From Hymenobacter duratus (GTDB taxonomy: Bacteria; Bacteroidota; Bacteroidia; Cytophagales; Hymenobacteraceae), in contig NZ_JACWZZ010000001.1 of assembly GCF_014698995.1 (NCBI RefSeq), forward strand, positions 1,570,501 through 1,634,500: DNA of 64,000 nucleotides, read 5' to 3'. This document shows positions 17,241 through 26,397 of this stretch, piece after piece. The position numbers and the translations under genes are program-made. The notes below the pieces were generated by a model that saw nothing but the letters and a program-made list of their open reading frames with translations, made no database searches and was not told the origin of the DNA. Positions within the stretch are counted from its first letter, which is position 1; every line of letters begins with the position of its first letter.

Positions 17241-17822
17241 CTACGCTTCTTCGAACTCGTCGGGCTCGTCCCGCTCGCGCGAGGGAGGCGTCAGATACAC
17301 GTCCAGCAAGCCTTCCGGCAGATTGACATGCAGTGTCCGGGTCGCTTGGTCGGCGTGCGATACTAGCTCGTCTACTACCGGAATCAGAACCTCCTGACCC
17401 TGGTAGCGCATCGCCAGCACATCCTGCTGCGGCAGTTCGTAGAATGCTTCCACCATGCCTAGCTCGCCTAGCTGTTCATCCACTACTGCATAGCCAATAA
17501 CATCGTGGAAGTAGAACTGGTCTTCTTCCAGGGCTGGCAACTCCTGCAAAGGCCGGTAGAGCTTGGCGTTGCGCAGTGGCTCAGCCTCTTCTATCCGGTC
17601 TATGCCCTTGAGCTTGAGCAAAGCTCGCTCGTTGGACTGGGGTTGCAGCTTTTCAATGTCGTAGGCAACCAGCTTGCCGGGGGTAGCCGGCATTTCCAGC
17701 CACACCGACTTCACCTTGCGGTAAGAGTCCGGGTTGTCGACGTCCAGAAAGGCTGCCACAAACCCTTTCAGGCCATGTGGCTTCCCAATGGAGCCCAACA
17801 GGTAGCAGTCGTCTACGGTCAT
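17241..17822 (-). CDS. rimM: Ribosome maturation factor RimM
   Basis: The protein has 193 residues. It assists 30S head assembly around S19. The N-terminal RimM domain starts with [20 protein letters not shown], and a PRC-barrel domain ([21 protein letters not shown], then [17 protein letters not shown]) follows. The acidic C-terminal tail is DEPDEFEEA. It is second in the rpsP operon, after a 124-bp gap that holds a large inverted repeat. Confidence 0.95.
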   Translation of the reverse strand: MTVDDCYLLGSIGKPHGLKGFVAAFLDVDNPDSYRKVKSVWLEMPATPGKLVAYDIEKLQPQSNERALLKLKGIDRIEEAEPLRNAKLYRPLQELPALEEDQFYFHDVIGYAVVDEQLGELGMVEAFYELPQQDVLAMRYQGQEVLIPVVDELVSHADQATRTLHVNLPEGLLDVYLTPPSRERDEPDEFEEA

Positions 17823-17841
17823 GGAAAGGTATGATTTGGAA

Positions 17842-17926
17842 ATTAAGGAATTAGGTGATTAAGGAAGAGGAATCCGGCAGCCGAGGCGGCCAGACTCTTC
17901 ATTGCTTAATCACCTAATCCCTTAAT
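17842..17926. repeat. Long imperfect inverted repeat in the rpsP-rimM gap
   Basis: Arms at 17842-17863 and 17905-17926 are 22 bp each with one mismatch (left arm ATTAAGGAATTAGGTGATTAAG-like). GAAGAG/CTCTTC continues the pairing inward and the apical loop is GC-rich. The transcript of the operon would form a hairpin of more than 25 bp here without a U-tract, so it is not a standard terminator. It looks like an inserted palindromic element. Confidence 0.8.
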
Positions 17927-17946
17927 CACTAGGCAGGCACCAGAAA

Positions 17947-18489
17947 TTAAGCGCCGGCTTCTTCAGTCGTTTCGGCCGTGGCTTCAGCGTCGGTCGTTTC
18001 ACCTTCGGCAGCAGGAGCTTCCGTTGGAGCAGGCGTGTTTTTCTTGCGGATAGCTTCAGCGCGCGCCTCTTTTACTTTAGACTCAGCAGCCAGGGCAGCC
18101 TTGCGGGCTTCGTCCTTAGCCGTACCAATGTTGGTACGCTTGCCTTCGATTTTGGCGTCTTTCTGCTCTTTCCAGGAAGTGAAACGCTCGTCAGCAGTTT
18201 CCTGCGAAATAGCGCCTTTGATAACACCTAGCTGCAGGTGCTTGCGGTACAGCACACCACGGTAAGAGAGCATAGCACGTACCGTGTCGGTAGGCTCAGC
18301 ACCTTTCATGATCCAAGCGAAAGCCTTTTCGCCATCGAAGTTGATCGAGGCAGGGTTCGTGTTGGGGTCGTAGGTACCGATTTTTTCGATGAAGCGGCCG
18401 TCACGCGGAGCGCGCGAATCGGCAACAACGATATCGAACTGAGCGGCCTTTTTGCGGCCGCGACGGGCGAGGCGGATTTTAACTGCCAT
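17947..18489 (-). CDS. rpsP: 30S ribosomal protein S16 (bS16)
   Basis: The protein has 180 residues. The first 80 or so are the S16 core (MAVKIRLARRGRKKAAQFDI, then DSRAPRDGRFIEKIGTYDPN). The remaining 100 residues are a charged, alanine-rich extension (KIEGKRTNIGTAKDEARK, then a tail rich in A, E and T) commonly seen in Bacteroidota. It is the first gene of rpsP-rimM-trmD-rplS. Confidence 0.97.
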   Translation of the reverse strand: MAVKIRLARRGRKKAAQFDIVVADSRAPRDGRFIEKIGTYDPNTNPASINFDGEKAFAWIMKGAEPTDTVRAMLSYRGVLYRKHLQLGVIKGAISQETADERFTSWKEQKDAKIEGKRTNIGTAKDEARKAALAAESKVKEARAEAIRKKNTPAPTEAPAAEGETTDAEATAETTEEAGA

Positions 18490-18541
18490 AAACCGGGTTG
18501 GTTAAGCGACGCAACTCGTGCGTCTGGTTGAAAGTGAGGCG

Positions 18542-18572
18542 CAAAGGTACGCAGAGAATCGGCGGATTGAAA
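18542..18572 (-). promoter_or_regulatory. Putative promoter of the rpsP operon
   Basis: On the minus strand TTTC (18572-18569), 19 bp, then TACCTTTG (18549-18542) fits TTTG-N19/21-TAnnTTTG with one mismatch in the -33 box. It lies about 53 bp before the rpsP ATG. Confidence 0.6.
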
Positions 18573-18627
18573 GCATCCGGCAGATTCAATCAGATAGTAA
18601 TGGTTCTGGCACGGCAGGGGCACATAA

Positions 18628-18659
18628 AAAAGGCTGCCCGTGTGCACGAGCAGCCTTTT
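18628..18659 (-). terminator. Terminator after the desaturase gene
   Basis: Stem AAAAGGCTGC/GCAGCCTTTT (18628-18637 and 18650-18659), extended by CGTG/CACG inside. Read on the minus strand it ends in a T-run, 20 bp beyond the desaturase stop. Confidence 0.85.
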
Positions 18660-18678
18660 CTAGCTTAAAAAAGAATGG

Positions 18679-19443
18679 CTAAGCTGCTACCTGCAGCTTT
18701 TGCGCCGTCACTTTGCGCTTGATTTTGATGATGCGGGCCTTGTCCAGCGTCCAGATAGCAACGTACGTCGGATCAAACTCCCACCATTTCACGCCGAAGT
18801 TGACGCGCATGGGCAGCTTGTGGTGGTTGTTCTGGAACAGCTCGCCGAAAGCCAGAAAATCCAGCGCCAGCGTGTTTTTGGAATGGTCGTGGTTGTCGAA
18901 GTTCTGGTAGCCGTATTTGTGGCCGCCCCAGTTCACGATGGCGCCATGAATCGGGCCCATCAGGAAGTGAATCGGGAGCAGCAGATACTGCCACCATGCC
19001 GTAGCGAAGTTGATATAGAACAGCACGTACGCTGTACCCCAGCCCAGGCGCGAATACCATTTGTCGCCGATGTTTTCAATCAGGTTCCACTCCGGATAAT
19101 CACCTTCGAACCGCTCGGCGGCGGCGTAGTTGCGGTTCAGCACATCGTTGTAGATATTCTTCGTCTTCCACATCATCGAAAAGGCATTCGAGGAGAATAG
19201 TGGGGAGTGTGGGTCCATCTCCGTGTCGGAGTAGGCGTGGTGCATGCGGTGCAGCAGTGCGTACGCCCGCGGCGACAGGAACGAAGAACCCTGGCAGATG
19301 TAGGTGAACAGGAAGAAGAACCGTTCCCAAAACTTGTTCATGGTGAACATCTTGTGCGCGGCGTAGCGGTGCAGATAGAACGTCTGCGTAAACAGCGACA
19401 AGTAGTAGTGGGCAACAAAGAAAACGAGAATCGCCATGGGCAA
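18679..19443 (-). CDS. Membrane acyl-CoA (fatty acid) desaturase
   Basis: The product has 254 residues. It is predicted to introduce a double bond into acyl chains using a di-iron centre. The three histidine boxes are present: HRYAAH, HRMHH and NNHHKLP, plus the HDHSKN segment. Two hydrophobic regions (about 1-20 and 40-60, and again 130-165) match the family topology. The start at 19443 (MPMAIL) or two codons later (MAIL) cannot be separated. It lies upstream of the ribosomal operon but has its own terminator and promoter. Confidence 0.9.
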   Translation of the reverse strand: MPMAILVFFVAHYYLSLFTQTFYLHRYAAHKMFTMNKFWERFFFLFTYICQGSSFLSPRAYALLHRMHHAYSDTEMDPHSPLFSSNAFSMMWKTKNIYNDVLNRNYAAAERFEGDYPEWNLIENIGDKWYSRLGWGTAYVLFYINFATAWWQYLLLPIHFLMGPIHGAIVNWGGHKYGYQNFDNHDHSKNTLALDFLAFGELFQNNHHKLPMRVNFGVKWWEFDPTYVAIWTLDKARIIKIKRKVTAQKLQVAA

Positions 19444-19528
19444 GGATAGTTAAAGGCAGCGTCTGGAACGGCTGGTGTTCTAACGCGCAAAAGCCCGAAA
19501 GCCGGGGTTTAGTTCAGAAGCCGTTTTA

Positions 19529-19561
19529 CAAAACTACTGCCACGCTTGCCGGGAGTGCAAT
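19529..19561 (-). promoter_or_regulatory. Putative promoter of the desaturase gene
   Basis: On the minus strand ATTG, 21 bp, then TAGTTTTG (19536-19529) approximates the Bacteroidota promoter, 86 bp upstream of the start codon. Confidence 0.45.
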
Positions 19562-19613
19562 TTGCCTCTATAAAAGGCCAAAATGTTATTCATCTACTCC
19601 TCCGCCAACCAAT

Positions 19614-19662
19614 CAGCGGCGCCGACTACCCGTGTGAAACACACTTGCAGTCGGCGCCGCTG
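19614..19662 (-). terminator. Strong hairpin after the RluA-type gene, no T-run
   Basis: A perfect 14-bp stem (CAGCGGCGCCGACT with its complement at 19649-19662) encloses an inner GTGTG-aaa-CACAC hairpin. It lies 18 bp beyond the pseudouridine synthase stop. No T-tract follows on either strand, so it may protect the mRNA 3' end rather than act as a classical terminator. Confidence 0.6.
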
Positions 19663-19679
19663 TTGGTCCTGCCGGAGGT

Positions 19680-20387
19680 TTAGTAGTACGCTTGGGCTGC
19701 TTCCCAATGAGGCATTTCGGGCAGCGGAGCCACAAACACCATCTCCTCTTTCGTTACCGGGTGCTGCAGCTGCAGCTGGCGGGCGTGCAGCGCAATGCTG
19801 ACGTCGGGTAGTGGCGACAGAAAGCCGTATTTCACGTCGCCGACAATAGGAGTGCCAAGGCCAGTGCTGAGTTGTACCCGAATCTGGTGCGGACGCCCCG
19901 TAATGGGGTTCACCTGAATAAGCCAGCGGTTGCCGGCCTGGCCCAGCACCTGAAAGTCCAGATCCGACTTCAGACCCTGCCCATGACGTTCCGGATAGGC
20001 TTTGGTGGTATTGCGGATGGGGTCTTTCACGAGCCAGTGGGTCAGGTGGCCGCTAGTAGGCTCCGGACACTTGCCGGTGAGGGCCCAATACGTTTTATGA
20101 ATTTTGTTGTCGCGGAACATCTCATTCAGCCGGCTCAGCGCTTTGCTGGTTTTGGCCAGAATCACGATGCCGCTCACGGGCCGGTCGATGCGGTGCGCTA
20201 CGCCTACAAAGGCGGCACCGGGCTTTTTGTATTTGAAGCGCAGGTATTCCTCAGCCTTGGCCGAAAGGGGCTCGTCGCCGGTAGCGTCGCCCTGCACGAG
20301 CAGGCCGGCTGGCTTATTGATGACGAGCAAATGATTGTCTTCGAACAGAATTTCTTTCCGTTCCGACCACAGATTCGGACGATTCAC
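19680..20387 (-). CDS. RluA family pseudouridine synthase
   Basis: The product has 235 residues. The catalytic Asp is in HRIDRPVSGIVILAKT, the RluA signature HRLDxxTSG with Val replacing Thr. LLVINKPAGLLVQ at the N-terminus and ITGRPHQIRVQ toward the C-terminus are also typical. There is no S4 domain in front, so it is a short-form enzyme of the RluA/C/TruC type; the RNA target cannot be told from sequence. An AT-rich inverted repeat separates it from panB upstream. Confidence 0.92.
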   Translation of the reverse strand: MNRPNLWSERKEILFEDNHLLVINKPAGLLVQGDATGDEPLSAKAEEYLRFKYKKPGAAFVGVAHRIDRPVSGIVILAKTSKALSRLNEMFRDNKIHKTYWALTGKCPEPTSGHLTHWLVKDPIRNTTKAYPERHGQGLKSDLDFQVLGQAGNRWLIQVNPITGRPHQIRVQLSTGLGTPIVGDVKYGFLSPLPDVSIALHARQLQLQHPVTKEEMVFVAPLPEMPHWEAAQAYY

Positions 20388-20396
20388 TTTTGAGAA

Positions 20397-20517
20397 ATTA
20401 ATAATTAATAATTAAGAATTAAGAATTGCCGAAAATGCCTTGAGTTGCGGGTAAACGCTTAAAAGGCACTCGAAAACAAGCTTAATTGTCAATTATTAAT
20501 TACTCATTATTAATTAA
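20397..20517. repeat. AT-rich inverted repeat between panB and the pseudouridine synthase gene
   Basis: The left arm is built of repeated AATTAAT/AATTAAG units (20397-20426). The right arm (20480-20517) is its imperfect complement with TTAATTATTAATT-type units, and an inner TGCCTT/AAGGCA hairpin lies between. It resembles a degenerate palindromic element and would fold in RNA. Confidence 0.65.
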
Positions 20518-20519
20518 AA

Positions 20520-21335
20520 TCAATACGCTTCTTCCTTGCTGGGGAAGTCGCGGTTTTTCACATCCTGAATGTAGCGCTGCACGGCGTCGCTCATCAGGTC
20601 ACCGAGTTCGGCGTAGCGGCGCAGGAAGCGGGGCTTGAACTCTTTGGTAATGCCCAGCATGTCATGTACTACCAGTACCTGGCCGTCTACGTCGGGGCCG
20701 GCCCCGATACCGATGACGGGAATGGTGAGCTTCTCGGCTACCTGCTTGGCCAGCGTCGACGGAATCTTTTCCAAAACTACAGCAAAGCAACCTAACTCCT
20801 GAAGCAGCAGGGCATCTTCAATCAGCTTCTGGGCCTCGGCATCTTCCTTGGCGCGGACCGTGTAGGTGCCGAACTTATAGATGCTTTGCGGCGTGAGGCC
20901 CAAATGGCCCATCACCGGGATGCCGGCCGTAAGAATACGGGTAATAGACTCGCGGATTTCGGCGCCGCCTTCCAGCTTGATGGCGTGCCCGCCCGATTCC
21001 TTCATGATGCGGATGGCGGAGCGCAACGCCTCCGACGAATTGCCTTGGTACGAGCCAAACGGCATATCGACTACCACCAAAGCGCGCTTCACGGCACGTA
21101 CCACACTGGAGGCATGGTAAATCATCTGGTCGAGGGTGATGGGAAGCGTAGTTTCGTGGCCCGCCATTACGTTGGAGGCCGAGTCGCCGACGAGCAGGAC
21201 ATCAATGCCCGCACCGTCGAGAATGGTCGCCATTGAAAAGTCGTAGGCGGTGAGCATGGAGATTTTCTCACTGCGCTGCTTCATGGCCAGCAGTTGGTGC
21301 GTGGTCACGAGCTTGACTTCCTTGTGCTGGGACAT
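20520..21335 (-). CDS. panB: 3-methyl-2-oxobutanoate hydroxymethyltransferase
   Basis: The product has 271 residues. It makes ketopantoate from alpha-ketoisovalerate and methylene-tetrahydrofolate, the first committed step to pantothenate and CoA. The sequence [25 protein letters not shown] with the metal-binding Asp, [21 protein letters not shown] and [18 protein letters not shown] are all canonical. The ATG at 21335 (MSQHKEVK) is preferred over the open extension to 21392. Confidence 0.96.
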   Translation of the reverse strand: MSQHKEVKLVTTHQLLAMKQRSEKISMLTAYDFSMATILDGAGIDVLLVGDSASNVMAGHETTLPITLDQMIYHASSVVRAVKRALVVVDMPFGSYQGNSSEALRSAIRIMKESGGHAIKLEGGAEIRESITRILTAGIPVMGHLGLTPQSIYKFGTYTVRAKEDAEAQKLIEDALLLQELGCFAVVLEKIPSTLAKQVAEKLTIPVIGIGAGPDVDGQVLVVHDMLGITKEFKPRFLRRYAELGDLMSDAVQRYIQDVKNRDFPSKEEAY

Positions 21336-21492
21336 GAGCTTGGGGCTTGGTTGGGGAAAGGCTTTGTGGAACTGGGGCGAGACGCAAAACACGCTCCACC
21401 AGAAACCAAAGCTGCGGATTTTTCAGAAAACAGCCGGCGACAGTCTGTACTTCCTGCTTCTGCAGGACGCATACGGCGTTTTTCAGGAAAGG

Positions 21493-24363
21493 CTAGTAGT
21501 TCAGGAACGTGCGGTTGCGGTTCAGCTTCAGGTCCTGCAGCAGCGACGATTTGGCGGCAATAGTAATGAAATACCCCTGGCCGTAGCCGCGGAAGGGCCG
21601 CCAGTTGCCCGTAATCTGCCAGCAGTGCAGGTCGCGGTAAATATCAAGCGAAGTGAAGGCCGGGGTTTTGTTGATGAAGTCGTAGTTGGTGGTGTAGCCG
21701 ATACGCAGGTTGTTGGTCAGTTTCACGGAGCCGCCCAGGTTGAGCGAAGCCGACGTGAAAGCCCGCGGGCGGGTGTAGAGGATGGTGGTGGGCCGCACGC
21801 CGGGGTCGGCGTAGAGCATGGAGAAGCCGGTGGTCATTTCCCAGGGCAGCTCAAAATCCACATAGTCTTCGTACGGATTGATTGGGTTCGGATTGCCCAG
21901 GGCCGGGTCGTTGACGGGAGCCACGGCGCGTGGTACGTTGGACTTCTTGTTGGGCTTGGCGGCCGGGTTGAACTGGTAGTTCATCTGCAGCGAAGCCGTC
22001 GTGAGGCGGGCCAGTCGGCGGCGGTCCTGCTCAAACAGATACTTGTCGATGGCAACGCCTGATGTGTCGCGCTGATAGAAGTCAAATGAGGCGCTCATGG
22101 TGATGCTGAGCTTCTTGGCAACCTGCGTCCGGAAGGAAGCGGCCAGCGGTGTAAGTTTCAGCGAGTCGGCCAGGAAATTGTAGCCAAAGCCAAAATCCAG
22201 CCCATCAATCAGACTGACTTTGTTGAAAGGAGTGGTGCCTGTAGTGTCGTTGTTGTTCCGCACCTTCATTTCCACGGCATTCTGCAGCGAGAAGCTGATT
22301 TGGCTCTGGCGCTGCCCGGCCGGTGCGCCGTACAGAAAGCCCTCATAGCGGGAGAAGATACGCGTGTCAATGACCCGGCCTGAGGCGTCCCGGATGGAGC
22401 CCAGCGGCAGATTGAGAGACTGGTAATAGTTGGGGTTGCGGGAGGGCGCAAACTGATAGCTGATGTTGGGCGTGAGCTTGTGGCGTATTGCCTGAAACTT
22501 GCGGGTGCCTTTGCGCACCAGTGTGCCATAGATGCTGGTGCCCAGATTAAGCCCACCAGAATAGCTGGAAAGCCGGTTGAAGCTGGCAACAGTATCAATC
22601 CGGATGGCCTGCGCGGCAGAGTTATAGCTGTAGTCAAGCTTTTTGAAATACCACAGCTCGTTGTAGCTGACCGAAGGCGTCAGGTTCAGGTGCTTCAGGA
22701 AGTTAATGCTGCCCAGCTGAATCTGAAAATCATGGCGCAGGCCAGTCTGCGAGTTGCGCAGCAGCTTCGAAATGTTGTCGAGCTTAATCGGAATGACGCT
22801 GCTCGTGGTGGTGCCGCCCAGCAGGGGCACTCCGGAAAGCTGCCGCGCTGCCTGCGTATTCGTGACGGTATTCTGGCCCGTGAGCGAATAGGAGAAGGAA
22901 AGCTGCTCGTAGTAGCGGCCGCGTGGCGTGATGCCCAGCCACTGGTACGGATACTGCCGCGCCACCTGCACGCTCACATCGGGCAGAATAAAGCTCATGG
23001 TGCCAGTTCCTGTGTTCTGGGTCTGGCTTAGGTTGAGCGAGTAGTTGATGGGCGCGTTGCGTAGCTGCTTGCTGTAGCTGATGTTGCTGGAAAACGCCGG
23101 CGTGAGGTAGCGCCGCACGTCGTAGGAGTTCTGCTGGTTGTAGTCGGAGCTGCCGGCACTCACGCTGGCCGAGAAGCGCCCGCCACCGGGCCGGGGCGTG
23201 GGCGAGTGGTTCCAGCGTAGCCACATGGTTTGGGGCTTGCGAGGCTGCCGGAAGTTGTTGGTAGCACTCACGCCATCCTGCTGCAGAATCTGGTTGGCCG
23301 GGCGCGACGAAAACTCGAAGCTGAGCAGGCCATTATAGCGGTAGCGTTTCAGATACTGCATTTCGGCCATGCCGCGCCAGCCCCCAAACTGCTGCTCGTT
23401 TCCGGAATAGATGTCGCCGGTGACCCGCAGCCCGATGTTGTCGTTGGCGGCCCAGTAGTAGCCGCCGTTGCGCAGGAAAAAGCCCCGGTCCGTCGATTGG
23501 CCGAAGGTGGGGATGATGAGGCCCGAGGCCCGGCTTTTGCTGGGGGAAGGGAAATAGCCGAACAGAAAGCCCAACGGCGTAGGAATGTCGCTGATAACCA
23601 GGTTAAACGGTCCGGTTACCACTTTCTCCCCGGGAATCACCTTCATCTTGCTGGCATTGATGTAGAAGTGCGGATGCTCCAGGTTGCAGGTAGTGTAGCG
23701 CCCGTTGCGCCCAAATATTTCGTTGAACTGGTTTTTCTTGATGACTTCAGCGTGCACGTAGCCTTCGCCCTGTTGGGTGACGGCATCGGCAATCTTACCT
23801 TTTTTGCTCTTGAAATTGTAGTTGATTCGGCCCGCCTGGTAGGTTTCGGCGCCGTTCTTGAACACAGGGCGGCCCCGGGTTTTGCCCGTTGAGTCCTGCG
23901 TGCCTTCGGCCGTGAGCAGGTTGTTGCTGTAGTCTACCGTAATCAGGTTGGCTTTCAGATTCATCTCGCCATAGTCCACGCTGGCGGCATCATACAGAAT
24001 GGCCTTTTTCTCGCCTACTATAAACCGGATGGAGTCCTTGGCGGCATATTTTACGGTGGTTTCCACGCTGCCTTTGCGGCCGCCGGCTGCCACGTTCAGC
24101 GAGTCAGGCGAGCCGCCGGGGGCGCGGCGCACGAGGCCACTGGTATCGGCGGCAGTGCCGCTGCGGGGGCGCTGCAGGCCGGAGCGGGCCGTATCGGCGC
24201 GCAGAATCTGGGCCGGGCGGCGCACGTCGGCCGGAACGGACGTAGCCGGCTGCCGGGTAGGAGTGGGCACCTGTGCGAAAGCCGGTGCGGCAAGCAGCCA
24301 CAACAGAGCCAGCAGCGCACCTGCGGGCCGGCAAACCGGCAAGCTAAACTGTGGCCAGAACAT
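21493..24363 (-). CDS. Putative LPS-assembly outer membrane protein, LptD-like
   Basis: The protein has 956 residues. The signal peptide is at about 1-31 (hydrophobic ALLALLWLLAAPAFA). A low-complexity linker precedes an OstA-like periplasmic beta-jellyroll region (about 95-270, with AILYDAASVDYGEMNLKANLI and YTTCNLEHPHFYINASKMKVIPGEKV). The remainder forms a large C-terminal beta barrel with alternating aromatic strands. LptD inserts lipopolysaccharide into the outer leaflet; Bacteroidota versions are about this size. The start is set at the ATG 24363, where the signal peptide begins. It is divergent from the amidase gene. Confidence 0.88.
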   Translation of the reverse strand: MFWPQFSLPVCRPAGALLALLWLLAAPAFAQVPTPTRQPATSVPADVRRPAQILRADTARSGLQRPRSGTAADTSGLVRRAPGGSPDSLNVAAGGRKGSVETTVKYAAKDSIRFIVGEKKAILYDAASVDYGEMNLKANLITVDYSNNLLTAEGTQDSTGKTRGRPVFKNGAETYQAGRINYNFKSKKGKIADAVTQQGEGYVHAEVIKKNQFNEIFGRNGRYTTCNLEHPHFYINASKMKVIPGEKVVTGPFNLVISDIPTPLGFLFGYFPSPSKSRASGLIIPTFGQSTDRGFFLRNGGYYWAANDNIGLRVTGDIYSGNEQQFGGWRGMAEMQYLKRYRYNGLLSFEFSSRPANQILQQDGVSATNNFRQPRKPQTMWLRWNHSPTPRPGGGRFSASVSAGSSDYNQQNSYDVRRYLTPAFSSNISYSKQLRNAPINYSLNLSQTQNTGTGTMSFILPDVSVQVARQYPYQWLGITPRGRYYEQLSFSYSLTGQNTVTNTQAARQLSGVPLLGGTTTSSVIPIKLDNISKLLRNSQTGLRHDFQIQLGSINFLKHLNLTPSVSYNELWYFKKLDYSYNSAAQAIRIDTVASFNRLSSYSGGLNLGTSIYGTLVRKGTRKFQAIRHKLTPNISYQFAPSRNPNYYQSLNLPLGSIRDASGRVIDTRIFSRYEGFLYGAPAGQRQSQISFSLQNAVEMKVRNNNDTTGTTPFNKVSLIDGLDFGFGYNFLADSLKLTPLAASFRTQVAKKLSITMSASFDFYQRDTSGVAIDKYLFEQDRRRLARLTTASLQMNYQFNPAAKPNKKSNVPRAVAPVNDPALGNPNPINPYEDYVDFELPWEMTTGFSMLYADPGVRPTTILYTRPRAFTSASLNLGGSVKLTNNLRIGYTTNYDFINKTPAFTSLDIYRDLHCWQITGNWRPFRGYGQGYFITIAAKSSLLQDLKLNRNRTFLNY

Positions 24364-24431
24364 AATCGTATAGTCAGGGGAGGGCTCGGGTGCGGCCACG
24401 TAGTTTTATTCGTTTATTTTGTGGCGGTTTG

Positions 24432-24439
24432 CAAAGGTA
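24432..24439 (-). promoter_or_regulatory. -7 promoter element for the LptD-like gene
   Basis: TACCTTTG on the minus strand matches TAnnTTTG, about 68 bp before the ATG at 24363. Its position overlaps the frame extension of the divergent amidase, which favours a downstream start for that gene. Confidence 0.45.
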
Positions 24440-24469
24440 GCGCGTCGCTGCTCATCACTAACGAAGTCT

Positions 24470-25294
24470 GTGCGGAATATTGTCGCCTTGTGTGCGGTGG
24501 GGCTGGTCTGTTTTTCCGGCGCACCGGCTGCCCGGGTGCCGGAACCTTCGGCCCCCCATCCTGAATTCTCGTCTAAGCCGCTGGCCTACCGCCTGCGTAC
24601 CGTGGTGCTCGATGCCGGGCATGGCGGCAAAGACCGGGGCTGCGCTGGCGTAAAAGCCCGCGAAGCCGATGTGGCGCTGAAAATCATTCTGGCGCTTGGC
24701 CGGCAGATTGAAGAGAACATGCCGGACGTAAAGGTTGTCTACACCCGCAAAACCGATGTATTTGTAGAGCTGGCCGACCGGGCAGGTATCGCCAATAAGC
24801 ACAACGCCGACCTGTTCATCTCGGTCCATTGCAATGCCAGCAGCCCGGCCGCCAACGGCACCGAAGTATGGACGATGGGCCCGCACAAAACCGACGCCAA
24901 CCTAGCCGTAGCCAAGCGCGAAAATTCCGTTATTCTGCAGGAAGACAACTACAAGGAGCAGTACAACGGCTTCGACCCGACCTCGCCGCAGAGCCACATC
25001 CTGTTTTCGCTCTACCAGAGTGCGCACATCGTCAACAGCATTCGGTTTGCACAGAAAGTGGATAAGCAGTTTCGGACCACGGTGGGGCGGCCTTCGCGCG
25101 GCGTGAAACAGGCCGGCTTTCTGGTGCTCTGGAAATCCACGATGCCCTCGGTGCTGATTGAGTCCGGCTTCCTGACCAACCGGCAGGAAGAGGCGTATCT
25201 GAACGATAAGGCCAATCAGACGTATATGGCCTCGGGCATCTACCGGGCTTTCCGCGACTATAAGAACGAGTTGGAAGCCATGAACGGGGAATAA
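24470..25294 (+). CDS. N-acetylmuramoyl-L-alanine amidase (Amidase_3)
   Basis: From the GTG at 24470 the product has 274 residues: a signal-peptide-like hydrophobic start (RNIVALCAVGLVCFSG), then the zinc amidase domain with DAGHGG (His51), KAREADVALKI (Glu), SVHCNA (His) and catalytic Glu in LIESGFLTN. It cleaves the bond between MurNAc and the stem peptide during septum splitting or wall recycling. The frame is open to a TTG at 24419, but that sits inside the divergent promoter region; the exact start is uncertain. The downstream MlaD-like gene is 64 bp away on the same strand. Confidence 0.9.
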   Translation: MRNIVALCAVGLVCFSGAPAARVPEPSAPHPEFSSKPLAYRLRTVVLDAGHGGKDRGCAGVKAREADVALKIILALGRQIEENMPDVKVVYTRKTDVFVELADRAGIANKHNADLFISVHCNASSPAANGTEVWTMGPHKTDANLAVAKRENSVILQEDNYKEQYNGFDPTSPQSHILFSLYQSAHIVNSIRFAQKVDKQFRTTVGRPSRGVKQAGFLVLWKSTMPSVLIESGFLTNRQEEAYLNDKANQTYMASGIYRAFRDYKNELEAMNGE

Positions 25295-25358
25295 CCCGTT
25301 GGGACGTTATCCTGGCAGCCGGTCCTCTCCTATATTTCACCTCCAACGATAGACCACC

Positions 25359-26363
25359 GTGTCGAAAGAAATTAAAGTGGCCCTGTTGGGCATTGTGGCC
25401 ATAGTGTTGCTATATCTCGGGTTTAACTTCCTGAAAGGCAGCAACCTGCTCTCCTCCGACCGCACCTACTACGCCACCTACGACAACGTGGATGGCCTGA
25501 CCATCGGCAACCCGGTCATCCTGAACGGTATCAAGGTGGGGCAGGTGAAGGAAATGAAGCTCATGCCCGAGCAGGCCAACCGCGTGCGGGTGTCGCTGGA
25601 AATGCAGAAGGACGTGGTAGTGGGCGACTCGACCGTGGCCAGCCTGAGCGGCTCTCTGCTGGGCTCCAAAACCATTACGCTGTTTCTGGGCAAAAACTCG
25701 AAAGTGTACGATGGCGGCGAAGACCTGAAATCCTACACCGTGGCCAGCATCACGGATGCGTTTCAGGCCAAGGCCCTGCCCGTGCTCGGCACCGTCGATT
25801 CGACGCTGATTAAGGTGAACAGCTTCCTCAACAAAGATGCCCGCCTGAGCCTGCAGGCTACTTTGCAAAACGCGCAGGGCAGCACCGAGGCGCTGAAAAA
25901 CCTGCTGATCATGAACCAGCGCAACATCAACGAAATAACGACCAACATGGCGCGCCTTACGGCTGACCTGAACAAGACCAGCGCCAAGTTCGACCGGATT
26001 GCCAGCAACTTCAGCCAGCTCAGCGACTCGCTCAAGAATGCTCCGGTAGGCCCGGCCATGCGCAAGCTCAACGCCACCATGACGGAAGCGCAGGGCACCA
26101 TGACCACCCTGAACCGCTCGTTGTCGGACCAGAAAGGCTCGTTGGGCAAGCTCATGAACGACACCACGCTCTACAACAACCTCAACGCCACGGCCGCCAG
26201 CACCAACACGCTGCTCACCGATTTCCAGGCCAACCCCAAGCGCTACGTACACTTCTCGGTGTTCGGCGGCGGCAAGGACAAGGCCAAGAAGGAAGTAGAA
26301 ACCACCACCGTGAAGCCCAACGGCACCGTCACGGAAACCGAAACCAAGACCACGCTCAAGTAG
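25359..26363 (+). CDS. MlaD/MCE-domain lipid transport protein
   Basis: The product has 334 residues with a GTG start (VSKEIKVALLG). One N-terminal membrane anchor is at about 7-25, then an MCE domain at about 38-115 (YYATYDNVDGLTIGNPVILNG, IKVGQVKEM, SLLGSKTITL). A long helical region follows to about 290, and the tail is rich in T, K and E. MCE proteins form hexameric tunnels or tubes carrying phospholipids between membranes. No MlaE or MlaF gene is adjacent in this window. A terminator follows. Confidence 0.9.
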   Translation: MSKEIKVALLGIVAIVLLYLGFNFLKGSNLLSSDRTYYATYDNVDGLTIGNPVILNGIKVGQVKEMKLMPEQANRVRVSLEMQKDVVVGDSTVASLSGSLLGSKTITLFLGKNSKVYDGGEDLKSYTVASITDAFQAKALPVLGTVDSTLIKVNSFLNKDARLSLQATLQNAQGSTEALKNLLIMNQRNINEITTNMARLTADLNKTSAKFDRIASNFSQLSDSLKNAPVGPAMRKLNATMTEAQGTMTTLNRSLSDQKGSLGKLMNDTTLYNNLNATAASTNTLLTDFQANPKRYVHFSVFGGGKDKAKKEVETTTVKPNGTVTETETKTTLK

Positions 26364-26397
26364 CGGCTCCTGCAAACCCGCAATCCTCTTACCTTTG

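Noticed and set aside
26389..26396. TACCTTTG promoter-like box after the MlaD-like gene
   Set aside because: It is followed within a few bases by the rho-independent terminator and has no -33 partner, so it is probably a chance match.
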